Shown here one piece after another: positions 1-11,174 of a DNA stretch of 64,000 nt (the first letter of the stretch is position 1; each line of letters starts with the position of its first letter). The DNA comes from an uncultured Arenicella sp. Lineage in GTDB: Bacteria > Pseudomonadota > Gammaproteobacteria > Arenicellales > Arenicellaceae. Where the stretch lies: the NCBI GenBank assembly GCA_938045295.1, contig CALINO010000073.1:1-64000 (forward strand). The letters are read 5' to 3'. The notes under the pieces were generated by a model. It made no database searches and had not been told where the DNA came from. It worked only from the letters and a program-made list of their open reading frames with translations. Made by a program: the position numbers and the translations under genes.

Positions 1-5
1 CTTAA

Positions 6-167
6 TGGCGGGTGCCTAAGCTATATCGTTACCCGCCGGGTGAGCTAAACCAGCGACTTGACAAGTTTGTGAGTTATTACAATCATGAGCGATATCATGA
101 ATCGCTGAACTGTCCAGAAGGTTCTGACGACATACAGTACGTTATCTTGTACTCTTGTTTACCGTAA
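6..167 (+). pseudogene. Transposase (integrase-core) C-terminal remnant
   Basis: Read from base 6, after an in-frame stop at 3-5, one open frame runs to a stop at 165-167. It contains the residues DKFVSYYNHERYHESL, the usual end of the DDE integrase core of IS3/IS481-type transposases. In intact enzymes this is followed by a short tail (often NLTPADVYFG); here the tail is replaced by unrelated residues, and the in-frame stop cuts off everything upstream. I read it as a decayed insertion-sequence end. No terminal inverted repeat was recognised, and the rest of the element would lie left of the window. Confidence 0.6.
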
Positions 168-209
168 TAAAACTAAACAGGTGATCTAGGCACAGAGCAA
201 ACAGCCACG

Positions 210-1514
210 ATGAATCAATCTGACCCAAAGCGCGCAACTGTCGCCAGCCTAGTTTTATTTCTTGCCTTCCTTGCTTATTTTTTCAGTGCAGCGCATTGGG
301 TGCCGAGCCAATTTGGTATTGATGGGTACGTGATTAGCGACGCCGTAGATTACTATGCTCAAGAACGCCGCATACCAATTGTTGATGCTAACGATCAAGA
401 AATCCAGTTCACTCAAATTGGAACCACTCGACTTTTACGACCACCACTCACCTATATTTTATCTGCAGCCATAGTCGAAGCCACGGCTTCCACCCCCTTA
501 AAAAAATCGGTTCGCTACCGGATGACATCGGTAATACTAGCGGCGCTCAGTGTTACTGCACTCTTTGCTACCTGTTTTCTACTCACAAAACATCTTGCAT
601 TGTCTTTTATAGGGGCTTTATTACTTGGCTTGTTACCTCGCTTCACCATACTCGCAAGCACCAAAAACGACGATATTGGCGCCATAACGACAGTGGCAGT
701 TTTACTGTTAGCTATAGTCTGGTGGCGTCAATCTTATTCTAAAAACGCCATGCTGTTTCTAGCCGCGGCGTTAGGTATGGTTTTTATTTCAAAATACACG
801 GCTTGGCTTTGTTTCTTTGGCTTCACGGTGATGCTATTGCCGGAATTTCGTCGCTTTTTTGACATTTCACCGCGCTACTTTCTTATCGCGTTTTTTCTAT
901 GTGTGATTTTTGGTTTATGGTGGCCATTATGGAATATGTTCCACTACGGATGGTTTGACCCTAGCGCCTTACAGCATGCCGCTGAGATACAACGCTCAAT
1001 CACTGGAAGTGAAGCAAATCGTAGAGGTTATTGGTCACACGGAGTGAGCCTGATACAGCTGTTACAAAACCACGACGGTTTTTTAAGTAGAACGTTACAG
1101 TCATTGGTCGGTTCGCTGTGGTGGCTTAAAGCCAATGTTGTCGGTGCGCACTTATGGTTTTATTTTAGCCTGATTGTATTGGGCTTTTGCGCTTGTTTGC
1201 TGGGTAGCATTATTAAAAACCGCCAGCGTTGGTTTTACGCTGGCATTTTAATGCTTTCTGTAGTCGTACTAACAAGCTTTGTACATCACAACCTATTGCG
1301 AGATGTACAAGCTGATGGACGCTATTTACTGCCCATTTTAGGGCCACTCATTGCCGGCCTTTTATGCGCCCTCAATCAGAGGTTTCACACCATTTTGCAC
1401 GAAAAAAATAATCGAACAACATTGTTTGGCGTGCGTACCGCATTGGCCACCGTAATTTGCTTAACAGTGATTTTGTACATTTTTAGCATGCAATCGCTGC
1501 TAAATGCGGTGTGA
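210..1514 (+). CDS. GT-C fold membrane protein, possible lipid-linked-sugar glycosyltransferase
   Basis: This 434-residue integral membrane protein has about ten hydrophobic segments. The first spans residues 12-30. A hydrophilic periplasmic-type loop follows, with acidic residues (SDAVDYY, about 44-50) and then RPPLTYIL (about 77-84), which resembles the HPPLYY element of the PMT/ArnT (GT39/GT83) superfamily. KNDD near residue 151 and RDVQADGRYLLPI near the C terminus also suit this superfamily. Known members move a sugar from a polyprenyl-phosphate donor to protein or lipid on the outer face of the inner membrane; donor and acceptor cannot be told here. No clear ribosome-binding site precedes the ATG. 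It lies next to a transposase remnant and has no operon partner, so it may be an accessory gene. Confidence 0.6.
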   Translation: MNQSDPKRATVASLVLFLAFLAYFFSAAHWVPSQFGIDGYVISDAVDYYAQERRIPIVDANDQEIQFTQIGTTRLLRPPLTYILSAAIVEATASTPLKKSVRYRMTSVILAALSVTALFATCFLLTKHLALSFIGALLLGLLPRFTILASTKNDDIGAITTVAVLLLAIVWWRQSYSKNAMLFLAAALGMVFISKYTAWLCFFGFTVMLLPEFRRFFDISPRYFLIAFFLCVIFGLWWPLWNMFHYGWFDPSALQHAAEIQRSITGSEANRRGYWSHGVSLIQLLQNHDGFLSRTLQSLVGSLWWLKANVVGAHLWFYFSLIVLGFCACLLGSIIKNRQRWFYAGILMLSVVVLTSFVHHNLLRDVQADGRYLLPILGPLIAGLLCALNQRFHTILHEKNNRTTLFGVRTALATVICLTVILYIFSMQSLLNAV

Positions 1515-1739
1515 GAGAGTACAAGTCTCGTTTATTAATTGACAATTTTTGTAAATTGTTGGACATTTGTTATCGTTAGGTTCTATGTAGTAAAAAGCTA
1601 ATAACAAGTTTGATGTCAATAGACGTTTCGGGTTGTCCTACCCCACCCAGTCATTCAAACCAAAAACCAACATCTAGGGCAGCTTTCAGATCAACATTGG
1701 CTGCAAAGATAGCGTGCAAATAACCAACGAGAAACTACT

Positions 1740-2837
1740 ATGCGATTGCTAACCCCCCTTCTTTCTCTATCCATCTCAGCGATATCCCTTGTATTTTTAA
1801 TTTCCAGTTTTACAGTACCTCATTCAGTCTACGCCCAAGAAGAAACAGGGCTATGCCCAGATGGTTTTCGTGAGGGCATAGTGACTACTGGCTATGTGGA
1901 TTGTTTCCGAGAGTCCAGGTCAGACAGTGATTTAGAAGAAGTAGAGCTATTACAATTAGAGCGTGAAGCAGTTTGTTTAGCGACACCGAATAGTGAGCTG
2001 ATTAGTTCAGAAATTACAGTCGACAATAATGGCCGCTATACCGCTAGATTGATTTGTCGAATCAACCGTAATGTTAGCCCTGAGACGGTAATATGCCCAG
2101 AGCCTTCGTTAGAAGTATATCGGGCTTTTAGCAATTTAATTTGTCGTTTCCCTGGCAGCGCAGCGCTGACCGAAACTGATGCCAGAGCTGCACAGGCAGA
2201 AGATGAAGCATCCTGCTTAGCTGCATCACCTATGGGTACCATAGTTGATTCAAGTGTGAGAATTTTCCTATCAGCCAGTGACGAGCCTTTTTATACTAGC
2301 AATGTTGCCTGTGGCTTCACCATTCCAGCGACTGACATTTTTGCTTGCCCTGTTGGCTTTGAAGAAGATCGTCGCAGCGAGGATTTGTTAGAATGTACTC
2401 GGCGTGACTTAGGGCTGCCAACCATGGATGAAGCGAATCTAGTCAATTCTAACGTGCGCAGCATCTGCGAAAACAACACCGCTGGCCTTGGGGTAGTAGA
2501 AAATAGCGAAGTTCAATTAAACACCACCACTGGGCTAGATGACTTCTTCAGCATTGTGGAATGTCATATTAGTTTGCCACGCTACAGTGACTTTCAAGAC
2601 GGCGAGATTATTCGCGCTTGTGATGAATCCTGTACGGAGGATATTGAACAAACTCGACGGTGCCTCAACGGTGGCACAGTAGGCGGCCCCGGTTGTAGCG
2701 AAAGTGACGCACAAATAGTGACTCAAAAATGCAACACCGGCACTGTATTAACTTCCGCCTGCCCATTACTGGGCGTGCCATCAGCCAACATTGTGCCCTT
2801 GTTGCTTCTAGATGATGAAGAAGAGGCAGACGAATAG
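1740..2837 (+). CDS. Secreted Cys-rich protein with three internal repeats and a thrombospondin-1-like tail
   Basis: The function is not recognised. The 365-residue product starts with a signal peptide (hydrophobic core about 8-26, cleavage probably after VYA-Q at 32). The mature part shows three tandem units of about 85-90 residues. Each has a first half opening with CP and closing with a Cys about 15 residues later (CPDGFREG, CPEPSLEV, CPVGFEED), and a second half with a Cys pair about 30-40 residues apart. The C-terminal 70 residues have a pattern like a thrombospondin type 1 repeat (CDESC, TRRC, GGPGC, QKCNTG). The protein ends in a hydrophobic stretch and an acidic DDEEEADE tail. Paired cysteines suggest disulfides outside the cytoplasm. 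It stands alone, with over 200 bp on each side. Confidence 0.8.
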   Translation: MRLLTPLLSLSISAISLVFLISSFTVPHSVYAQEETGLCPDGFREGIVTTGYVDCFRESRSDSDLEEVELLQLEREAVCLATPNSELISSEITVDNNGRYTARLICRINRNVSPETVICPEPSLEVYRAFSNLICRFPGSAALTETDARAAQAEDEASCLAASPMGTIVDSSVRIFLSASDEPFYTSNVACGFTIPATDIFACPVGFEEDRRSEDLLECTRRDLGLPTMDEANLVNSNVRSICENNTAGLGVVENSEVQLNTTTGLDDFFSIVECHISLPRYSDFQDGEIIRACDESCTEDIEQTRRCLNGGTVGGPGCSESDAQIVTQKCNTGTVLTSACPLLGVPSANIVPLLLLDDEEEADE

Positions 2838-2918
2838 CTCTGCTCTTAACTCTTATACGCTTGCTCTGTTAATTGGCTACAAGTTAACCCCAAAGTTCGG
2901 CTACGAGCCATAAAGCAG

Positions 2919-2975
2919 ATTCATCGCGTTACAGATCATAATGAATAAAGCTTACAAGGCTTGAAAAGCATCTTT
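2919..2975. repeat. Copy A of an intergenic repeat, possible operator
   Basis: This imperfect repeat matches 6005-6070. Both share attcatc, then cataatgaataaa, acaaggcttga and gcatcttt in the same order; copy B carries about 9 extra bases between the second and third blocks. The core CAAGGCTTG is an inverted repeat (CAAG-N-CTTG). This copy ends about 110 bp before the ATG of the small secreted protein at 3086. The two copies flank the winged-helix regulator at 3663-5558, so a role as its binding site is a reasonable guess, but unproven. Confidence 0.5.
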
Positions 2976-3085
2976 TATTTGTGTCTTACTTCTAACCTAT
3001 AAAAAAACTAAGGTTTTCCATAGAATTTATTGTCATCTTAGCTGCTACGGTTATGAACTCTTAACTAATTGAAAAGGAGTACATA

Positions 3086-3532
3086 ATGCGGTCATTAATT
3101 ATTAGCTTATTTTTTGTGTTTTTATCTTCAGTGGCTCACGCTGATTTTGAAATGTGGCAAGACTACGAACCGAGTAAAGAGGTGTGGGTAGCCACAACGG
3201 TAAAAGTCGACTCAAATATGGGAGAAGTTTACCTTGAGGGTTTGTCAAACACTTGGGCCCCCAGCATGGAAGTATCTAAAAAATTAGGGCACGTAGAGGA
3301 TTATTGGATTTATGCCAGCGACATGCCCCAAAGCGGCGATTTCAACGTATTGTTAGTGATTAAGTTTGCAGACAGCGCCGACTTGGCTCCGAACAAAGCA
3401 CGCTATGATGAATTTATGAAGGAATTCACAAAAAAACGAGCTGACGAAGGAACCGAAAAAGCACGCAAAGAATACCCGAGCATTAGAACTATTACGGGTG
3501 AGTATCAATTAAGAAGAATCACATTAAAGTAA
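3086..3532 (+). CDS. Small secreted protein of unknown function
   Basis: I do not recognise this family. The 148-residue product has a textbook signal peptide (MRSLIISLFFVFLSSVAHA, cleavage after AHA at residue 19), leaving a mature protein of about 129 residues with no Cys. The start is well supported by AAGGAG seven bases before the ATG. The mature part is soluble and mixed alpha/beta in appearance, with Trp residues early on and a Lys/Glu-rich helix (about 105-130). The upstream region carries one copy of the repeat shared with the beta-propeller gene at 6233, suggesting common control, perhaps by the regulator encoded next to it in the opposite direction. Confidence 0.75.
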   Translation: MRSLIISLFFVFLSSVAHADFEMWQDYEPSKEVWVATTVKVDSNMGEVYLEGLSNTWAPSMEVSKKLGHVEDYWIYASDMPQSGDFNVLLVIKFADSADLAPNKARYDEFMKEFTKKRADEGTEKARKEYPSIRTITGEYQLRRITLK

Positions 3533-3662
3533 TCGATACGAATAAATACGCTGGGTATAGGGTAGAAGTTTAAGAGTAGCCTTGATGTTAAAGGCTATTC
3601 TTTTTTTAAGTCCTGTGCTTAAGTTTATAGACTATAACTTATAACCTAGGCCATTACAGTGA

Positions 3663-5558
3663 CTAGGCGATCACCGTGAATAATTCCGCGCTGTTGTCGT
3701 TTTCCTCCGGCGGTACTGATGGATCTGACAGCTCTGACGGCACCAATTGTTTTGGCCAGCCATGCTGTTGCCACGCCTTAACTAACCCCATTCGCTCCGC
3801 AAATTCAGGAAAATCGGCATGGTTTCTAATGTTAAAAGACTCTTGGGTTGGCTCCCATATTCTGGCGATTGTGTAGCCGATGTAGGGGTTTGGTTTCTCT
3901 AATATATTGTGCATAAACTCTTTAGGCCTGTTTAAAAAAAGAAAACCAATCACTGAAGCAGCCGTGGGCTGTGCTTCAGGGTTGCGTAAGCGGCCTTTAA
4001 GGGCAAAAGTCAGTAAAGCTTGCGCTATTTTATTCTTTCTAATGTAAGCGCTGTAAACCAACTGCCGCACCAAAGGCGACTTTAATTCTGCTTTCTCTAT
4101 AGGCCCCAAGCCATCAAAATTTCGTTTCATGAACATCACGGCCTCATCAACCTGCCCCTTAGAGGCCATACGATGAGAAACGCCAAAAGCGGCGGCACCA
4201 AACCCCAGATCAAACGAATGCTTAAACGAAGCTTCTGCTTTTTCAAACTCGCCGTTGTTCAATAATAAACCGCCGTAGGTGGTATGCCACACACCACTTA
4301 GTGGGTCTTGTTCAATCACTCGATCAAAATAAGGCCTTGCTTGGTCATACAAGCCAATTGCCATCAAACCTAACCCCATGCCGGCCAAAGTCTCAATATT
4401 ATTGGGGTCGACATCGAGCGCTCGTTTATGCGCCATTAACGCCAAATCTAAGCGACCATCGCGCGCGTAAATCATGGCTTTAACTAATAAGCCAATACTT
4501 GAGTCGGGATCAATACTTAAGGCTTTTTCAACCGCATTGCGACTGCGCTCTAGGTGCTTAAGCCAATTAGGAGTACGCGAAAATTCTGGCAAAATAAAAT
4601 GCGCCAAAGCCAACCAAGACCAGGCAAGCGCGAAGTCTGGGTCGCTCTTGGTTGATTTTTCAAGAAATTCAATACCGGTTGGAATGGTGGTTTGGCCATT
4701 TAACTGATGCACCAACTGCCGCCCACGTAAAAATAACTCATAAGCTTGAGCGCTTTTAGTAATGATTTTTTGCGCACCTTGCTCACCCGGTAATTTAAGC
4801 AAGGAGCACAACTCATTAACAATCGAATAAGCCGTGCGGTCTTGCAGATCAAATATTTCGGTTAATTCACTCTCATAAGCTTTCGAAAACAAATGGAACC
4901 CGTCACTTGCTTGAATTAATTGCGCGGTAATGCGCAGCTTGTTTCCGCACTTTCGTAACGACCCTTCTAGTATGTGAGTCACATTTAATGTTTGAGCAAT
5001 TTCGCTAATGCCAATATTGCGCTCTTTAAATGCAAACGATGAGGTTCTGCCCGTGACTTTTAGCCCAACCACTTTAGCTAAAACGTTGATGATTTCCTCG
5101 CTTATACCGTCAGACAAATAGCCTTGATCCTGGGCTTCACTCATGTCAACAAACGGTAAAACGGCAATTGATGGCTCACTGGGTTTTAGTGATGTGACGC
5201 GAGCAGGAGTTTGAATGGCATTCACGACAGTGGGCATAGCTTTTAATGGCGCAATTAATCTGTAACCACACTTAGGAATGGTTTCTATGTAATCGCACTT
5301 CCCATCAACGTCGCCGAACGCTTTACGCAACAGTGATATAGCACGCGACAATCGTTGATCACTGCCATAAGGGGTTCCCCACACAAGATCAACCAGAGTG
5401 TCACGTTCGACAACTCTGCCTGCACTGTCAGCTAAGACACGAAGAACCTTCATGACCTTAGGCTCAACTTTACATTGACCACCATCACCGTTAATCGACA
5501 ACGTTGAAAAATCGACGTCGGCTTGGCCAATAATCATACGGCTTAAAGGTTGCGTCAT
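3663..5558 (-). CDS. CadC/OmpR-type winged-helix regulator with TPR repeats
   Basis: This 631-residue protein looks like a transcription factor. Residues about 20-112 form an OmpR/CadC winged-helix DNA-binding domain (VLRVLADSAGRVVERDTL, then RLSRAISLLRKAFGD, ending IPKCGYRLI). Residues about 138-265 match the TolB-N/adenylate-cyclase-associated domain often found next to it (SIAVLPFVDMS, YLSDGISEEI, ILEGSLRK). The rest is a TPR-like helical array. No membrane segment is evident, so unlike CadC it is probably cytoplasmic. The start is supported by GAGGGAAG just before the ATG. Its flanking genes, secreted or membrane-anchored, share an upstream repeat and are candidate targets. The signal it senses is unknown. 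Confidence 0.85.
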   Translation of the reverse strand: MTQPLSRMIIGQADVDFSTLSINGDGGQCKVEPKVMKVLRVLADSAGRVVERDTLVDLVWGTPYGSDQRLSRAISLLRKAFGDVDGKCDYIETIPKCGYRLIAPLKAMPTVVNAIQTPARVTSLKPSEPSIAVLPFVDMSEAQDQGYLSDGISEEIINVLAKVVGLKVTGRTSSFAFKERNIGISEIAQTLNVTHILEGSLRKCGNKLRITAQLIQASDGFHLFSKAYESELTEIFDLQDRTAYSIVNELCSLLKLPGEQGAQKIITKSAQAYELFLRGRQLVHQLNGQTTIPTGIEFLEKSTKSDPDFALAWSWLALAHFILPEFSRTPNWLKHLERSRNAVEKALSIDPDSSIGLLVKAMIYARDGRLDLALMAHKRALDVDPNNIETLAGMGLGLMAIGLYDQARPYFDRVIEQDPLSGVWHTTYGGLLLNNGEFEKAEASFKHSFDLGFGAAAFGVSHRMASKGQVDEAVMFMKRNFDGLGPIEKAELKSPLVRQLVYSAYIRKNKIAQALLTFALKGRLRNPEAQPTAASVIGFLFLNRPKEFMHNILEKPNPYIGYTIARIWEPTQESFNIRNHADFPEFAERMGLVKAWQQHGWPKQLVPSELSDPSVPPEENDNSAELFTVIA

Positions 5559-5663
5559 TCTTCCCTCAAATGCTCGTTATGGACCCGATACTGCACAAAA
5601 AGTGTAGCATAAACTGCAATTCATAGAACAAAGGCCGTATTTGCACAACTTCATACGGTACTT

Positions 5664-5920
5664 TTAAAGACTTAGTACCCCCTCAATATTGTCGGTTGCA
5701 AGCGACATTAGGAAAAACCCTTCTCCATTCTTTGCAAGATACGCAGCAGGCTCGACCAATATAAGCCAAGTCTGACCCAGTTTGACTCGGGCTGTTTTCA
5801 CCCCACGCTGGGCCAAATCGTCATAAATAAACTCATACGCCCCAACAGCGACGAATACCTGTCTACCGCAGTGGCTAAATCACGCACAATAAAGTTGATA
5901 TGGTGTAGGTGCGAAATCAT
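5664..5920 (-). pseudogene. Frameshifted VOC (glyoxalase-like) family remnant
   Basis: On the minus strand an ATG at 5920 opens MISHLHHINFIVRDLATAVDRYSSLLG, the typical N terminus of a vicinal-oxygen-chelate domain with its metal-binding His. After this the reading continues one frame away as AYEFIYDDLAQRGVKTARV, then LGQTWLILVEP, ending at a stop at 5664-5666. The shift lies near 5835-5845. The joined product would be about 85 residues, against about 130 or more for a full domain, so it is both frameshifted and truncated. AGGAG lies about 18 bases before the ATG. The original activity cannot be told, although MISxLHHINFIV starts occur in methylmalonyl-CoA epimerase-like proteins. Confidence 0.7.
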
Positions 5921-6004
5921 TTTGGAATTGGCGTTTTTCTCCTAAGGTTTCCCTCAAAATTTACCCCTCAGTATGAATCTAATTAATTCACAGCTATAAA
6001 ATAA

Positions 6005-6070
6005 ATTCATCACCTTACTGGCCATAATGAATAAAATTAATAAATGCTACAAGGCTTGAGACGCATCTTT
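6005..6070. repeat. Copy B of an intergenic repeat, possible operator
   Basis: This is the second copy of the sequence at 2919-2975, with the shared blocks attcatc, cataatgaataaa, acaaggcttga and gcatcttt. It begins about 230 bp and ends about 160 bp before the ATG of the beta-propeller gene at 6233. The shared order of blocks over about 60 bp, with a small insertion, argues for common descent or a conserved multi-site operator rather than chance. Confidence 0.5.
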
Positions 6071-6232
6071 GCATGGCCTTGTGTTTCGTTGTAGACACAA
6101 ATGAGTCGACTATTAAAGTCAATCTGAGTATCGATACGGCAATAAAAATAAGAACTGCGGCCGTGATACAAGGCAACTAATAATTGTGCTACAAAATCAC
6201 AATGTGTAAATTAAATTAAGGAACACCGCTCA

Positions 6233-7537
6233 ATGCTAACTTTTTTACGCCGAACGTTTTTCTTCTTCCTAGCACTACTTGTGTTGGCCTTAATTGCCGT
6301 ACAAATGCTTTCGATTTCAGCTCTTGATGAGCTTATCGAAAACGCCGAACAAGAAAATCGGCCATCACACCTTTGGCACTCTAACTTTCAGTCGGATTCT
6401 CCATTAGCTGAAAAAAACCCTGTGCCGGTCGTTTTTGTGGGTAACAACTGGCAAGGTACGATTACCGTTATTAGCCTAGAAGGCTATCAAAAACTAGGCA
6501 TTATTGACGGCATACCCGATAAGCTTGAGCGCTTACGTGAGATTCGTAAACAGTTTCTTGGGCGCATGATGTTTTACGGTATTCGTGAATTGCCGGGCGA
6601 GGGTAACGAGCAATATGTGGATGATATGTACAGCTCGCTTGATGGTCGCCGATTGATCGTTTCTCGCCCGAGTTTTGCAGATGTGGTTGCAATAGACACC
6701 TTAAGCGGTGAGATTATTTGGCGATTTCCGGTTAAAGGGTTTCGCTCAGACCACATGGCTTTATCGCCTGATGGCAAACACGTGGCTGTTTCAGCATCAA
6801 CAGGCGATGTGGTTCATATTATCGATATCGAGAGCGGCCAAGAGTATGCCAATTTCCCTAGTGGTGATTCGCCCCATGAAAATGTGTATTCAAAAGACGG
6901 AAAACGACTGTTTCACGCCAGTATTGGTAATGTCTTCTCACCGTTTGACTTGCCCGGCGGCGGATTTTTAAAAGGCAAACGTGTGTTTCAAGTGGTTGAT
7001 ACCAGCACCCATAAAATTATCGAACAGTTTGATATGCGCGATAAGCTTGATGCCGTAAATCTGACCGAAATAAGCCCTGCGGTTAGACCCATGGCGCACA
7101 CCAGCGATGAAGAGTATTTCTACTTTCAACTGTCGTTCTTACACGGCTTTGTCGAATACCATCTACCCAGCGGTAAAATTACCCGCAAAATAGATTTACC
7201 TAAAAAAACCACAGTATCTCGTATCGACTACGTGAATGACTCGGCACATCACGGCATTGCTATGAGCGGTGACGACACAACGCTTTGTGTTGCTGGCACA
7301 ATGGATGACTACGTGGCAATCGTAGACGTTAAATCTGGTAGTTATCAGTTGCTGGAAGGTCTAGGCAAAAAACCCTACTGGGTGGTAACCGATAAAACCG
7401 GCGAACACTGTTTTGTGTCTTGGAGTGAAACCGACCAAGTTTCGGTAATCAACTATAAAAGCGCCGAAGAAATCACGCGAATTGACGTAGGCGACCACCC
7501 ACAACGAGTACGAGAAGGGTATTTAGCTTTACCTTAA
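6233..7537 (+). CDS. Membrane-anchored YVTN/WD40-like beta-propeller protein
   Basis: The 434-residue product has one N-terminal hydrophobic segment (about 9-27) that could be an uncleaved anchor, leaving a periplasmic propeller. The rest has blade-like repeats with an SxDGxxLxVS...VxxIDxxSG pattern: about residues 130-160 (SSLDGRRLIVS, VVAIDTLSGEIIW), 178-205 (LSPDGKHVAVSAS, IIDIESG), 345-370 (SGDDTTLCVAG, AIVDVKSG) and 385-425 (GEHCFVSWS, SVINYKS, ending DVGDHPQRVREG). Such propellers bind ligands or partners; no catalytic residues stand out. AAGGA lies ten bases before the ATG. The upstream repeat shared with the gene at 3086 suggests co-regulation. The real function is unknown. Confidence 0.75.
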   Translation: MLTFLRRTFFFFLALLVLALIAVQMLSISALDELIENAEQENRPSHLWHSNFQSDSPLAEKNPVPVVFVGNNWQGTITVISLEGYQKLGIIDGIPDKLERLREIRKQFLGRMMFYGIRELPGEGNEQYVDDMYSSLDGRRLIVSRPSFADVVAIDTLSGEIIWRFPVKGFRSDHMALSPDGKHVAVSASTGDVVHIIDIESGQEYANFPSGDSPHENVYSKDGKRLFHASIGNVFSPFDLPGGGFLKGKRVFQVVDTSTHKIIEQFDMRDKLDAVNLTEISPAVRPMAHTSDEEYFYFQLSFLHGFVEYHLPSGKITRKIDLPKKTTVSRIDYVNDSAHHGIAMSGDDTTLCVAGTMDDYVAIVDVKSGSYQLLEGLGKKPYWVVTDKTGEHCFVSWSETDQVSVINYKSAEEITRIDVGDHPQRVREGYLALP

Positions 7538-7593
7538 GCGGCCTATCACTATAAATAGTTCCCCTACTGTAAATAATAGATACCCCCCAAATA

Positions 7594-7637
7594 TTAGCCG
7601 GTTAGCCACATAAACGTTTTTGTGGCTAACCGGCTAA
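7594..7637. terminator. Near-perfect 44 bp palindrome, possible terminator
   Basis: The arms TTAGCCGGTTAGCCACA (7594-7610) and their exact complement (7621-7637) enclose TAAACGTTTT, itself almost self-complementary, so only one T/T pair breaks the 44 bp dyad. The arm also contains a direct repeat (TTAGCC-GG-TTAGCC). It begins 57 bases after the propeller gene stop. There is no T-run after the stem on either strand, so intrinsic termination is possible but not certain. A protein-binding or cruciform site is an alternative. Confidence 0.5.
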
Positions 7638-7796
7638 GCTAACTAATACAGCTTAAAACAAACATAAAGACTTGAATGACACTTGTCGATAAGTTGCGGC
7701 ACAGCCACTTACCTATACAATACGTTAAGAATCATGTTTGTATTACTACAATTACGGCACACCAAAATATACATACACTAAAAAAGTAGCCGTTAG

Positions 7797-10348
<2,552 letters not shown>

Positions 10349-10507
10349 ATTAAGACCTTATCCCAATAAATAAACTAAATACTTACAACCTATTTTCGTA
10401 AAATATTTCATTGATAGAGAATAGCCCAAATACAACCTCAAGCACGAATGGAAAGAGGCAGAGTCCATTTTTTATAATGCCAATAAGCCGTCTAACAGTT
10501 GTGCCCA

Positions 10508-11062
10508 CTATTCAAAGCTAGAATCAAACCTAACTGGCAGGTCATCTGCGTTATTGATCAATACGGTTGGCGTTGCCCATACCGCGCGTGTGGCGGCGTA
10601 GCGAATGGGGGTGCGTGCATCAATGTAAATGTCATGCGAGTTCATGCGCGTTAAAAACGCAGGGTTATGTTCGCCTGAAAACTCACCAGAAAAACTGGCG
10701 GCCAACTGCTGCAGGTCACTATTGGTTTTATCTTTGAATTGGTCATTCATAAATTGATCTTGGCGATCAAAAAGGAAGGTTGCAAAGTCAAAGAAACGTT
10801 GCGAATCGCCTTGCGCTTCGGCTAACAGAGCTAGGCTCATGTCCCAGGCTTGGCGATGGTTGCTAATGGTAATAAGGTGAGCGGTTACTCTGAATGGCTG
10901 ATCTTTATAATGCTCAATTAAAGCCAATAATGTTGACCAGAATTTGCGCGAATGCGGGCACTGAATATCAAAGAAAACGTCTAACGTAACCGCAGCTTCA
11001 GCGTTGCTTGTGTTTGACCCAAGAGTAAAACCACTGGGTCGATTCGGTATTGGGATTGCCAT
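10508..11062 (-). CDS. DsbA/thioredoxin-fold protein with CPHS active-site variant
   Basis: The 184-residue protein, from an ATG preceded by AGGTGA at good spacing, has a DsbA-like layout: beta strand VTLDVFFDIQ, then C35-P-H-S38 in place of the CPHC active site, a helical insert, and a cis-proline loop (ATPTVLIN) near the C terminus. No signal peptide is present, so it should be cytoplasmic. Losing the second Cys means it cannot be an ordinary disulfide oxidase; monothiol, isomerase-like or glutathione-linked roles are possible. A longer reading starting 16 codons upstream lacks a ribosome-binding site. It is divergent from the symporter gene at 11175. Confidence 0.75.
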   Translation of the reverse strand: MAIPIPNRPSGFTLGSNTSNAEAAVTLDVFFDIQCPHSRKFWSTLLALIEHYKDQPFRVTAHLITISNHRQAWDMSLALLAEAQGDSQRFFDFATFLFDRQDQFMNDQFKDKTNSDLQQLAASFSGEFSGEHNPAFLTRMNSHDIYIDARTPIRYAATRAVWATPTVLINNADDLPVRFDSSFE

Positions 11063-11174
11063 ATCACTCACCTTAAAAGTATTAAACGAATATTCTAACA
11101 AATAAAACAAGCCGAATATAAAAACAGAGCTGAGTAGGTGGGGCTTAATGACAAATACCGATTAGGCAGGTAGG

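Noticed and set aside
1542-1559. ACAATTT-TTGT-AAATTGT dyad
   Set aside because: A seven-pair AT-only dyad is common in AT-rich intergenic DNA; no further support.
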